Positions 19,583-29,268 of a DNA stretch of 64,000 bases are shown piece after piece. Each line of letters begins with the position of its first letter. The first letter of the stretch is position 1. Position numbers and translations under genes: made by a program. The notes beneath the pieces are model-generated. The model ran no database searches. It was not told the origin of the DNA and saw nothing but the letters and a program-made list of their open reading frames with translations. The DNA comes from Cerrena zonata (taxonomy: Eukaryota > Basidiomycota > Agaricomycetes > Polyporales > Cerrenaceae), in the NCBI GenBank assembly GCA_038087015.1, contig JASBNA010000112.1, forward strand, positions 1 to 64,000, in the 5' to 3' direction.

Positions 19583-22500
19583 TTAAGGAGTTTGGTTTGG
19601 CGAAGCTCTGCCACGAAATCTGGATGCTTGAGACTCAAAAATCTCATCCATATTCAAAGGTGGAACTTCACCAAAAATCGAAATTGGATCAACATTCCGT
19701 TTTTCATCCAATATCCTTTGTAATTCAGGTGTCGCTGCCCAATTTTTGAAATATTTTCTATCACGTTGATTAGTGTCATCATCAGAGGGAATATCTGGTA
19801 AATTATCCGCAGTATAGGGCTCGTCTTTCGTAGGTGTTCGTGGAAGTTCATCTAAAATAGACTCAGTAGACACTGGATTTGCTGAAGGCACGACATGACG
19901 GGGTTTTTTTGGGTTCGGAAGAATGTAATCAGTATTCTTAATTTTACGACGTGGATTAGCAATAGTCGAAGATGATATGGGCTTCCGATCCCTGGTAAAC
20001 TTTCCTCCACGAGCCGCATCTGGTAATGGAACAGCATTCCCTCTCCTTGTAGAATGTGATTCTGCAGAAGCTAACATTTCATTGGGCTTATTCGTTGGTT
20101 TTAGGTTAACTTCTTTCAAGCTGAGTTTTGCTGCTGGCTCGAGTTTGTTCTTCTGGGTTGACTGAGGAATTTCACCATTCTTATCTTGTTGGCGGTTCAC
20201 ATTCAAAGCAGTCGAGGAAGTTAACGAAAGACCCTTTGTTGGTGCTTTTGCAGGTCTTTTCTTATCTGCTAATCTTACTGTACTAGGAGATTGCAACTTG
20301 TGAGGTACTAAGTTAGTCTGTTTGAGATCAGATTTATGACTGCTAGAAAGAACCAACTTCTGTTTGGTCCGATGTGCCGCTGCTTCATTTCTTTCTGCCA
20401 TTAATGATTTTTTATGATTAAATCTGGTCTTGGGAGCTCTGGTGTTTGTAGTTTCATCGTTATCTGGTAGGGTGTTATGCTTCTTATTGGTTGAATCTAA
20501 AGATACAGGAGTTCCGTTTGTCGAATTGATGTGACTTGTGAGCTTTTCATTACCTGAATTATCTAGAACAGGATTATCCAACGCTGAACCTAATTTACGT
20601 TCAGTATCTACTTTCAGATTTTTCAATGGACTCTTAACAATTTTTGCAGCGCTAGAGGTAGTTGGCGTTAAAAGCCTGCTAACAACTTCGGCTTCCCTAT
20701 TTTCACTTAGTCTTTTCAGTTTGCTCAATCGTAATCCAGTACTATAATCAGTTGGAGAACCCCTAATTTGCTCACTGGTTTCAGCTCGGGTGCTATACCT
20801 GGTGGGTGATCGGGATTCTGACTTTGACGTAGAGGCAGTTGAAATTCTTCTTATAGGAGATCTTGTCCTTCTAGGAGACTTTGATTTTGATATTGAAAAA
20901 TTAGTTTTCATACTTGATTTTGCCCTAGTTGGAGAACTTGCTCTGACGGAAGTTGCATTTACCGGTGACAATTTCCTAGGAGAAGGTCCCTTCTTTGAAT
21001 CAAGGGTAGGCTTCCTCAGATACAGTGGTTTATACTGAGAGTAGTCACGAGTAGGTGACCTGAGTCCATAAGCTGAGGATGAACGAGTTTTTGAATCTGT
21101 TTTCTGTAAAGATTGAAACGGTCTTTCGACGTGTGATACTTTCGAGTCAGATGCTTTGTCAGTTGTTTCATGTTCTAAACTTGAATATGCTTGATAATTT
21201 TTGTCATTTTTGTAGGACTGCAAACCACCTTGAGAGAATCTCAGTTCATTATTCATGAAAACATTTCTTGAGCGCCTAAGGAAGTCATTTACGGAAGAAG
21301 ACGAAGCATTTTTATTTTGAGGAAGGATCAGTGATTCTCTCGGAGTAAATAGGTTTTGTCGTAAGATAGAGGCCGTTTGATAGTTTTTATCATGGAGATT
21401 AGTATTTTTATCTTCTTTATCAGCGGTAGAGACCTCTGATTTTTGTTGTTTAGGTATAAGTTTATTGTCTTCAGGTTTTGGTTCAAAAATCAAGTTTTTC
21501 ATAGAAGCACGTCCTTTCATGCTATGACGAATATAGTTCGAATCTATTATAGAAGGGTGAATAGAATTTTTCTTATGAGAATCTGGATTAGGATTGTCTT
21601 CTGATATAAGTTTATCTCTTTTGGAATCCTCAAGGTTTTCAAAAAGCTTAACCGAAGAATTGAGGCTCTTACCATTAGACCTATGCACAATTGAAGCAGA
21701 AAACCCTGAGAGCGGTTCTCGAGATGGTAAGGAAACATACCCAGAAGAACGTTTTGGGGTTCTATTCATATTTGATATTGTTTGACGAGCTTCATGTGAT
21801 CTTTTATTATTGAAAGAAGAAGTGGGAATATTACCAATTGAACCGCTGTGTTTATCATCATAACGAGAAGAAGGGTTTCCCGAGTCATTGGAGTCTATAT
21901 TATTTTTCGAGTCCGAGGATAGTGGTTTGGAGATATTTCCAAGAGATACTTTCCCGGCAAAGCTTTTCCTTATTGCAGAACTGATGGCTTGAAAAGAGTT
22001 ATCCAAGTCATCACTGTAATCATCATCATTGCCATTAGGATTATGTTTTGAATCGGAACTAAGTATGCTAGGTTTTTTCATTTCAATTTTTGTAGAATCG
22101 TTTTGACTTACTGAGGATAATCTCGGTAGTAAACTAGTTGATGCATGCTTAGGATTATGCTTGGAGAGAATCACGGATGACGAAGGAGATGCAGAAGATT
22201 TTGTAATTGCTTTATTTGGATTTATGGTGCTGGCTATAGGGATAAAAGATAAATCAACGTTAGGAGATGTAGTGGGTAAGTTATCATTGCGGGATTCTTT
22301 TGCTGGAGAAGACGAGGAAAGTGGTAGTGTTGCAGGGGGTACTGGGTATTCTGAGGACTCGTTAACGTTTTCATGATCAGTTTTAGAAGCTGGACTGCTT
22401 GGATTTCGTAAAGAGGATTGTATTCTTTGATTTCGACGTTGGATTAGTCTTGCTTCAGTAGGGGGACTACTATGGTGATTATACTTGAGGGTTCCCGGTT

Positions 22501-22873
22501 TATCCTTGACTTGCTTCTCCTCAGAAGACTGATTAGAAGAAGGAGGTCGACTTTTCAATTCCCCCAAAGGGTCTGATTGGTTGTTTATCGACAGTAGATG
22601 ATGTGAAGCCTCATCATCAGCGGCTAGTTGGTTCAATTCGACTTCTTTCAAGTCAAGCAAATGGCCCCAGACCGACTCCCTTGACGAACCCTCCAGTATC
22701 TTTTCTCGTAGTAGATTCAAATGGTCTATATGCGAAGAAACCGATTCATAGATACTTTTTGAATTATCTAGCGACGCCATGGTTGATATTTTCAATTCAT
22801 TCTGGAAAAACCCCGACGTGCCGGGCGCCACGTCCTTCTGCCTGGACCTGGCTGCATTAATGGCCCACGACAT
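19583..22873 (-). CDS. SLI15: Sli15/INCENP, chromosomal passenger scaffold of Aurora B (Ipl1)
   Basis: 1096 aa from ATG 22873. The N-terminus MSWAINAARSRQK matches the start of budding-yeast Sli15 (MDWAIKAAR), which fixes the start codon even though the frame stays open for another 140 GC-rich codons. The middle is a long disordered basic, Ser/Thr-rich region with many SP/TP and RRxS-like sites (for example KSKSPRRTRSPIRRIS), as expected for Cdk and Ipl1 phosphorylation and microtubule binding. The C-terminal IN-box is intact: NLPDIPSDDD, then NWAATPELQRILDEKRNVDP and IFGEVPPLNMDEIF. It is the activator and scaffold of Ipl1 with Bir1 and Nbl1 at centromeres and the spindle midzone. It converges on CNS1 with only 72 bp between stop codons. 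Confidence 0.88.
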   Translation of the reverse strand: MSWAINAARSRQKDVAPGTSGFFQNELKISTMASLDNSKSIYESVSSHIDHLNLLREKILEGSSRESVWGHLLDLKEVELNQLAADDEASHHLLSINNQSDPLGELKSRPPSSNQSSEEKQVKDKPGTLKYNHHSSPPTEARLIQRRNQRIQSSLRNPSSPASKTDHENVNESSEYPVPPATLPLSSSSPAKESRNDNLPTTSPNVDLSFIPIASTINPNKAITKSSASPSSSVILSKHNPKHASTSLLPRLSSVSQNDSTKIEMKKPSILSSDSKHNPNGNDDDYSDDLDNSFQAISSAIRKSFAGKVSLGNISKPLSSDSKNNIDSNDSGNPSSRYDDKHSGSIGNIPTSSFNNKRSHEARQTISNMNRTPKRSSGYVSLPSREPLSGFSASIVHRSNGKSLNSSVKLFENLEDSKRDKLISEDNPNPDSHKKNSIHPSIIDSNYIRHSMKGRASMKNLIFEPKPEDNKLIPKQQKSEVSTADKEDKNTNLHDKNYQTASILRQNLFTPRESLILPQNKNASSSSVNDFLRRSRNVFMNNELRFSQGGLQSYKNDKNYQAYSSLEHETTDKASDSKVSHVERPFQSLQKTDSKTRSSSAYGLRSPTRDYSQYKPLYLRKPTLDSKKGPSPRKLSPVNATSVRASSPTRAKSSMKTNFSISKSKSPRRTRSPIRRISTASTSKSESRSPTRYSTRAETSEQIRGSPTDYSTGLRLSKLKRLSENREAEVVSRLLTPTTSSAAKIVKSPLKNLKVDTERKLGSALDNPVLDNSGNEKLTSHINSTNGTPVSLDSTNKKHNTLPDNDETTNTRAPKTRFNHKKSLMAERNEAAAHRTKQKLVLSSSHKSDLKQTNLVPHKLQSPSTVRLADKKRPAKAPTKGLSLTSSTALNVNRQQDKNGEIPQSTQKNKLEPAAKLSLKEVNLKPTNKPNEMLASAESHSTRRGNAVPLPDAARGGKFTRDRKPISSSTIANPRRKIKNTDYILPNPKKPRHVVPSANPVSTESILDELPRTPTKDEPYTADNLPDIPSDDDTNQRDRKYFKNWAATPELQRILDEKRNVDPISIFGEVPPLNMDEIFESQASRFRGRASPNQTP

Positions 22874-23961
22874 GATGATTCTGAATCTATAAACGACCTT
22901 TACAAGAAGACTTGATCTTATAACTATCAACAAAATCAAAATACACCGCTTACACGCTCTACGCGCCGTAACCCCTGGTGCACCCGTGCACCGGCAAACA
23001 AACCTCCAAACACCAGCATACCCGAAGTAGTACCACAAGCACCCCGGGAAGGTCGACAAAACCACAGTTTTGCAGCTACTCCCGCCCCATAGGCGACACT
23101 GGAAGCGCAATCCAGTCCATTCGCTCCTACAGTTGACTAGACAATCGGGGAAGATGAAACGTTCCACGGGGAGCACTGGTAAACTGGTGCTACGTCTTTG
23201 CAACCACTCGACCGAAACCGCCCCCCCTCGACCAGCTTCAGCCTTGTTCGCTCTGCCCAACAATCGGCCCACCCGTCGCAGCAGCTTTCGCACCCACCCA
23301 ACCCACTCTGGCGGGGGCCTCCACCGGGCTCTGCCAATCGAACATTATCAGAAACATTTTCGGGAAAATTACTAAGATGCTCCCAACCACACTAAGGCGA
23401 AAAAAAGAAAAAGAGGAACAAAAAAAAACAAAAAAAAACGTCAAAAGCCCAATAAAAAAGAAAAAAAAAACAATGACGGAAATATAAGATCTCATACTTC
23501 AACATTAATCATAGGGAATTTTTTAAAAAGTCAACCACCAGACTTACCAGACCAGACTTAGTAGAGCTTAGGAATCATTGAATTCTGAAAGTAGTAGAGC
23601 CTGGGATACTAGTTCTGTGATTGACTTCGATTAGGTTGAGATCCGTCTAACTTTGGTCACGTTGCCCCCTTTATTGGTTGAACGATCAAGATAAAAAATA
23701 AAAACATCCCCCCAGAGATTACCGTTGATTTTACGCCATAAATTGGATAGAAAATATACTAATATTAATACCTTGGGTTGACAATTCGATTTGGGAAATA
23801 GTTCATCTTGCTATTTTAACGCCTTTTATAGTTGTCATTATAATTACTCGTGATTAGAATTACTCGTTTATAAGTTTTTATAAAAAAAGGGCTAGAAAAC
23901 AGGAAAACCCAGCAGATACAATAAGAATTTATTATCAAGCCAGATTCAGTGATTACATATA
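22874..23961. other. Divergent promoter region SLI15 / BUL1-like paralogue C
   Basis: About 1.1 kb. The first 480 bp next to SLI15 are unusually GC-rich for this genome and contain long chance ORFs on both strands, including an in-frame extension of SLI15. A poly(A)-rich segment follows at about 23400-23470. Elements such as TACGCGCC and CCGTGCACC are visible near 22960-22995. No RNA gene is seen. Confidence 0.45.
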
Positions 23962-26538
23962 ATGAAATTTTTTGGGCTTGCGAATAATCAAAAGAAACCC
24001 GTTAGATCATCTACTCCCCTGCTGTCATCTAGTGCTTCATCGAATGTTAATTCGACAGCAAACCGTGAAGATACAAACATCCATAATCTATCTTTGAATG
24101 ATCAAAATGAAAAACCCAGAGACATTAGAAATACCATAAGTGATGATATGACGCTTCAGCCGTTGGTATCACCAGCCTATGAAGATGTCCCCATGTGGAA
24201 TATCCTTCCCTCTTATCAATTGTATCAATCAACTTTTTCTAAAAACATTCGACCTTCAGATGAAGATAGGAGAACCAAGCCTCCCACTTATGAAACTTCT
24301 TCTCCTTTAGAATCTCCCAATTATGCCGCAGGCCCCCCCGGGGCCGGTGCCGGGTCTTACTTTCCTTCGATTGAAAGCTCAGGCGAATCATCAGAAGCTT
24401 CTAGCGAACAACTCACTCCTCAGGATACAAGTCTTCAAGAGCATTTACAATCGCATCCCTTTGATGGTTTGACTAATCCTCCTTCTCCTCCTCCTCCTCC
24501 CCACATTAGTGAAGATGATAATCCAACCCGTTGGGAAAATAGTATTTTGGCAAATACTCACCGCATGAAAAAATTAGTTGATGTTCATAGTAGTATTTCA
24601 AATAAGTTGAAAATTGATATTCAAAATACGGATAAACCTTGTCAAAGAGGGGTTAAACCAACTATAATAGACACTCAACAGTATGAATATCAACAGGGAG
24701 ATTCCGTTCATGGGTTTATCACCGTGGTTAACACGTCTGATGAACCATTACCCTTTGATATGCTTTCGGTTGTCTTTGAAGGGAAAGTTTCCGTAATGGG
24801 AGAATCCGCCGACCTGAGACGCCCAATTGTTTTTTTCAAATTCTTAAACATGTTTGATTATTCTGCATCTTGGACCCCGGTTGATTTTGATGATTCAATT
24901 GTCTCGGGTATAGATGCTATTGATCCAATTGATAACTCTCATCTTCGGTTCAACGTCGAAAAAGTGATTCAGCCAAAAGTTGTTTATAAGAAATTCTTCA
25001 ATTTTACAATCCCAGAAAGATTATTAGATTGTGCTTGTGAATTTCATAATTTATCAAGTCATTGTGAGGCTCAACCTACCATTGGTTTAGAACGTGATGA
25101 ATTCTTGAAAAAATTACGTAAAATAAGAGAAAGTAATAGTAAAAAAGGAACTACTCAGAATAGTGCCAATTCAAGTAAAGTTGATTTTCAAATTGCTCCT
25201 AGTACTCCACAACCATCTCCTCATAGAAGAAAACAAGGCCTTAATGGGATTTTTAATAAGCGTATTAAAGATTTATCCTTCCCAGATACTGCTCTTAGTT
25301 ATAGTGTTGAAGCTAGAATTATTAGTAAAACAACCGACTATGAAAAATATTTCCCCTCAGCCAAAGAAAAGGAAGAATTTATCATTGTTAATGAAGCTAG
25401 TTCTTTTGTAAGAGTTATACCTCATGAAAGAATCAGTATGGCTCTTGATCCAGTTGCTTTAAAACGTGATTCCGAATTGATTTATAAAAATCTTATTACT
25501 AGAATTAAAGATAAAATTGAATTAGGTAATGAGTTATTAAATGCAAGTGGCTACAATATAGCGCCAATAGCGTCTAAATCCCCTTCACCCACTCCTTCAC
25601 CAAATACTAATCTAGCAAGAACTCCTTCCACCGTCAAGAGAAGACAATTATATGAACCAGAGGCTTTCAGATCTTATCATATCTCTGAAACTCACCAACG
25701 TTATTTTGATTCTTCCGAATATGAAATGTTTCTTCCCTTTAAAAAGAAAACCATTGGTTCTCCTCCCAAAATTATCGGTATATTAGGGGCTAAAACCCCA
25801 AAAGTTGATTATATCATAAAATACACTCCTCCGTACAATATGAAACCTTTCAACGGTAAAGATAATAAACAACTACCAACCAAAATCGACGTTCCAATTG
25901 AAATTAGCTTCAAATATAGTGGTGATGTGCATTCCAAAAGTCATAGACCACCAGAAATAAAATCAGTTTCTGCAGAATTAGTTGTGGCAACATACAGATC
26001 GAAAAAATTCCCTATTCCAATTGAAATCATGAACGATTTGAAATTCAGAAATATCGCCAATGAAAATGATAATTTGGAAACTTACGTTATTAACCCTTTC
26101 AAAAAATATGTTGATGAAATTTCCCGCGTCACTAGTTTCTTGGGTTCAGAAGTTCTCAACATTGATAGTCAGTTCATCATGGATATCAAAGCTTTGGCAA
26201 ATCTTTCTGTGAAATACAATAATTTAAAATTTGACCATGTCAAATCTCAATGTAAACAAGGTTTGGCAAATTGGGGCCAACCAACTACTGTTATGAATGA
26301 GACAAAAAATCAAGAAACAATGTACCACAAGTCAATGATTGTATCAGTTGACATTGAAAACTTACTACTCAGAGATAGTTCGGGTTCCAGTGAAGATTTA
26401 AGTTCTGACTCCTATGCTTTGGTTCCTAATTTCCAAAGTTGCATTATTGGTAGATACTACTACTTGAAAATTCAAATTAAACTCCACAATCACGATTCCA
26501 TGTTCGTCAAAGTCCCTGTCACCATTCGTAAATTATAA
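23962..26538 (+). CDS. Bul1-family Rsp5 adaptor, paralogue C
   Basis: 858 aa, intact. The conserved ILPSYQLYQSTFSKNIRPSD block leads to the PY motif PPTY at residues 107-110, then a proline- and serine-rich linker. The arrestin-like core includes QGDSVHGFITVVN and FLNMFDYSASW, and the C-terminal Bul domain is YALVPNFQSCIIGRYYYLKI. A pair of CTG codons in the N-terminal Ser-rich run fits decoding as Ser. It is separated from paralogues A and B by CNS1 and SLI15, so the family expanded locally. Substrate permeases cannot be told from sequence. Confidence 0.85.
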   Translation: MKFFGLANNQKKPVRSSTPLLSSSASSNVNSTANREDTNIHNLSLNDQNEKPRDIRNTISDDMTLQPLVSPAYEDVPMWNILPSYQLYQSTFSKNIRPSDEDRRTKPPTYETSSPLESPNYAAGPPGAGAGSYFPSIESSGESSEASSEQLTPQDTSLQEHLQSHPFDGLTNPPSPPPPPHISEDDNPTRWENSILANTHRMKKLVDVHSSISNKLKIDIQNTDKPCQRGVKPTIIDTQQYEYQQGDSVHGFITVVNTSDEPLPFDMLSVVFEGKVSVMGESADLRRPIVFFKFLNMFDYSASWTPVDFDDSIVSGIDAIDPIDNSHLRFNVEKVIQPKVVYKKFFNFTIPERLLDCACEFHNLSSHCEAQPTIGLERDEFLKKLRKIRESNSKKGTTQNSANSSKVDFQIAPSTPQPSPHRRKQGLNGIFNKRIKDLSFPDTALSYSVEARIISKTTDYEKYFPSAKEKEEFIIVNEASSFVRVIPHERISMALDPVALKRDSELIYKNLITRIKDKIELGNELLNASGYNIAPIASKSPSPTPSPNTNLARTPSTVKRRQLYEPEAFRSYHISETHQRYFDSSEYEMFLPFKKKTIGSPPKIIGILGAKTPKVDYIIKYTPPYNMKPFNGKDNKQLPTKIDVPIEISFKYSGDVHSKSHRPPEIKSVSAELVVATYRSKKFPIPIEIMNDLKFRNIANENDNLETYVINPFKKYVDEISRVTSFLGSEVLNIDSQFIMDIKALANLSVKYNNLKFDHVKSQCKQGLANWGQPTTVMNETKNQETMYHKSMIVSVDIENLLLRDSSGSSEDLSSDSYALVPNFQSCIIGRYYYLKIQIKLHNHDSMFVKVPVTIRKL

Positions 26539-26667
26539 CCTCTACTCTAATTGTATAGAATCCTAATGACTTACGTTTGTATGTTTAAACCTCTGTAAAT
26601 ATGATGCAAAATTTCAATCGCTGCCAGGTAATGTGCAGGACAAGATAGATTATCTCAAAATCTAAGG

Positions 26668-27657
26668 ATGTCATTTAAAAATGTGAGCCCCACGCGTAAT
26701 AATACTTCTTACTCTAGTTCAGTCCATTATCTAGCCAAAATGAATTCAATGAATGACTTCTCCATCTTCTTGTCTACCAGAGATGAGGATATCAACCAAT
26801 GCTCCGTCTTTGAAGGCGCCAGCACGGTCAATTTGGTTTTCCTGTTGCTTATAACCTTGGGGATCTTCATAAGTTATTTACCTCAATATCACCGTATTTA
26901 CTCCAAAAAAACTTCTGAGGGTCTATCGGTAAATTTCTTGCTTTTGGGATCATGTTCATCTATCTTTACTTTAACAAATATCATCTTAGTTAGTGGTAGA
27001 GCTAGAGACTGTTGCCGCACTAGGGCAATTAATACATTTAATTGTATTAACTCTCAATTGAATTTACTACAAATTGGTGTTCAATGTACTTGTGCCATTT
27101 TCATTCTTATATTTGTTTTAGTATTAACCAAGAATTCGATTAAACAAGACAAAACAGAGTATGCTGAAATTATCAAAGTTGGACACTTTGTTTTAATCCA
27201 CGGGTTGGCTTCAGTAATCCAAATTATCATTGCTCTTTTAACAAATCATAAAGTTTTAATATTCATTGCAAACATAAACGGGTTGCTTTCAACTTTATTG
27301 ACCGTTATCAAATATGTTCCACAAATTTTCACAACTTATAAATTGAAACACCCTGGAACACTCTCCATAGGAATGATGTGTATTCAAACACCCGGTGGAT
27401 TTATTTTCACAGCTACCTTGTTCTTCACCAAAGGTTCACATTGGAGCTCCTGGATCTCTTATCTCTTTGCTGCATTGTTACAAGGAACGTTATTGTCCTT
27501 ATGTATATATTACGAGTATTTCAGAAACGAAGGTATTAATGCAAGCTTGAATGAACAGCGTGAAATCGGGAGAATTGTGGATGAAAACATTGGAGCTGAA
27601 AGATCCGATGATCTTGAACGTGATGCATCTCGTGAAAATACTCCATTATTAACTTAA
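26668..27657 (+). CDS. PQ-loop repeat multi-pass membrane protein
   Basis: 329 aa with about seven hydrophobic segments. Two PQ-loop signatures are visible: YLPQYHRIYSKKTSEGLS at about residues 71-88 and YVPQIFTTYKLKHPGTLS at about 223-240. The C-terminus ends in an acidic dileucine-like signal (ENTPLLT), often used for vacuolar or endosomal sorting. PQ-loop proteins include lysosomal/vacuolar amino-acid exporters and scramblase-related proteins. This one resembles the uncharacterised fungal YDR090C-like group, but orthology and substrate are uncertain. Met25 is an alternative start. Confidence 0.7.
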   Translation: MSFKNVSPTRNNTSYSSSVHYLAKMNSMNDFSIFLSTRDEDINQCSVFEGASTVNLVFLLLITLGIFISYLPQYHRIYSKKTSEGLSVNFLLLGSCSSIFTLTNIILVSGRARDCCRTRAINTFNCINSQLNLLQIGVQCTCAIFILIFVLVLTKNSIKQDKTEYAEIIKVGHFVLIHGLASVIQIIIALLTNHKVLIFIANINGLLSTLLTVIKYVPQIFTTYKLKHPGTLSIGMMCIQTPGGFIFTATLFFTKGSHWSSWISYLFAALLQGTLLSLCIYYEYFRNEGINASLNEQREIGRIVDENIGAERSDDLERDASRENTPLLT

Positions 27658-27697
27658 ATAAAAGATTTTTTACTTATTTATAACCTGTAGTTTAAAA

Positions 27698-28417
27698 TTA
27701 GTCACTATCGTCGAAAAAAGTTGCAAATTTTGGTTTGGTTTTTTCTTCTACTAGCTTATCATCATTCAGCTTTTCTGATTTTTCTTCATCTGATTCCCAA
27801 TCGCTTTCCCATTCTTCACTGTCCAGCAGTTCGAACACTACTTCCATCTTATCACGTAAGTTTTGCATAACGTTATCAGCCTCATCTAGAAAATCTGTAT
27901 CTTTAAACTTCTCGTTACTTTTCCCGTTGAGTATACCTTCATAATATTCGATAGCTTTTTTCAATTTTGCTTGTTTCTTATCAAGTTTTTCTTTGGCTTC
28001 TTGACTATGTTCCTGCTGTTTTTGAAGCACCTCACTAGCCTTCTGTAGTCTATTCAAATCTTTTATCCTGACCCCCGTCTTCAAATCCTTCGAGAAGGCT
28101 TTAGAATCTTCAGTGGGCTTTTTCTTTTGCTTATTACCTTTATTAGATCTGAGGTTGTTTCCAAACCCCCCTTTACCTCCGTTTAGTGGTAATAAAGCTT
28201 GGACCACGCATAATCCATTATGGGTGATTTCCGACAATGTTTGATACAGTTGAAGCGGTTTATTCGATGAGCAGACTCGAAACCTCAAACTGCAAACACT
28301 GGAATACTGAGTTAAAAGGGTTTTTTGAAGTTCGGAAATAGATAGACTTCGAGAAACATTTTCCAAACGCAATGGTGACCCCCAACTACTCTTGCATATG
28401 ACCGTCAAGTTTTTCAT
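27698..28417 (-). CDS. SDE2: Sde2-like protein with cleavable ubiquitin-like leader
   Basis: 239 aa. Residues 1-81 form a ubiquitin-like fold ending in the processing signal GG|KGGFGNNLR (cut expected after Gly81). The released protein would start with KGGFG and contains a lysine-rich stretch, a coiled coil (about 125-160) and an acidic C-terminus (EEWESDWESDEE). Family knowledge: in fission yeast and humans, Sde2 is activated by deubiquitinase cleavage, joins the spliceosome and affects splicing of selected introns, telomeric silencing and replication stress. It converges on the PQ-loop gene with 40 bp between stops. Confidence 0.8.
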   Translation of the reverse strand: MKNLTVICKSSWGSPLRLENVSRSLSISELQKTLLTQYSSVCSLRFRVCSSNKPLQLYQTLSEITHNGLCVVQALLPLNGGKGGFGNNLRSNKGNKQKKKPTEDSKAFSKDLKTGVRIKDLNRLQKASEVLQKQQEHSQEAKEKLDKKQAKLKKAIEYYEGILNGKSNEKFKDTDFLDEADNVMQNLRDKMEVVFELLDSEEWESDWESDEEKSEKLNDDKLVEEKTKPKFATFFDDSD

Positions 28418-28941
28418 GATTATATGTATAAGAAGTGAAGTTCATGTACAAAGGAAAATAGCTGAAAAAATCGATGGGCTCACATAAATTCTCCATTTTG
28501 TTACATAATCTCAACACAAGAAAATGGTTTTACTCAAAAGAAGACTCCATATATCCAAGACCACCTATGGAACAGCTCAGTTCTCTCCTTAGCACTGTGA
28601 AGATACTATTCGGACTACTTAAAATACTTTTGTATGTGATCAAAACCTCAAGGTATATTACAAGTTTCTTCTCGTCATTCTTTATTTAGATAGCTATATC
28701 ATAAAGTTCGCTCCAGAATCATCGACTACTCAAGTTCCAAATCTCTATCTCGAACATAAGGGATACGGTGTTTGAAGTAAGATGCAAAGACCATACTTTT
28801 ACTAAAGCGAAGTAAACCTCCATACCCCAATGTAGTGTAATCAACAAATTTCCAGACAAATCAATTCTCATTAGTTTTCAAAGCTTTTCACCAGGCCATA
28901 AACCTCTCTTCTTTCATTGAACCAATAGAATCAAGCTCAAG
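28418..28941. other. Intergenic region between SDE2 and the truncated TUF1 copy
   Basis: About 520 bp. An open frame at 28474-28689 (71 codons) has no recognisable product. No conserved element stands out. Confidence 0.4.
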
Positions 28942-29268
28942 ATGTTTAAAAATCTCTCCGGTGCTTTCCGTTTATCTAGTCATTCTATCGCAAAAGCTCG
29001 TCCAAGTTTGGTCAGAACTTATGCTGATTTCGACCGTTCTAAACCTCATGTTTATATTGGTACTATTGGTCATGACGATCAAGGCAAAACCACTTTAACT
29101 GCCGCTATTACCAAAGTTTTAGCAGAAAAAGGTGGTGCCGACTCCTTGGATTATGGTTCTATCGATAAAGCCCCAAAAGAAAGAACCAGGGGTAAAGCCA
29201 TTTCTTCTGCTCCCGTTGAATATGAAACTGACAAAAGGCACTATTCCCATGTTAATATAAGTCACTAG
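28942..29268 (+). pseudogene. Truncated, decayed TUF1 copy (N-terminal GTPase fragment only)
   Basis: A 108-codon frame whose first 105 residues align without gaps to the intact TUF1 N-terminus at 30208 (81 identical by my count). The mitochondrial presequence-like start is kept, but GTPase motifs are damaged: the G1 loop reads GHDDQGKTT instead of GHVDHGKTT, and the G2 element RGITIS reads RGKAIS. Similarity ends at HVN, where intact TUF1 has HVD followed by the intein; three unrelated residues and a TAG follow. It cannot be a working EF-Tu. It may be a relic or an expressed targeting peptide; I favour a relic. Confidence 0.75.

Noticed and set aside
22874..23293. SLI15 starting at the far upstream codon (1236 aa)
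   Set aside because: The conserved Sli15 N-terminus MSWAINAAR begins at 22873; upstream residues are Cys/Arg/Trp-rich translation of GC-rich promoter DNA.
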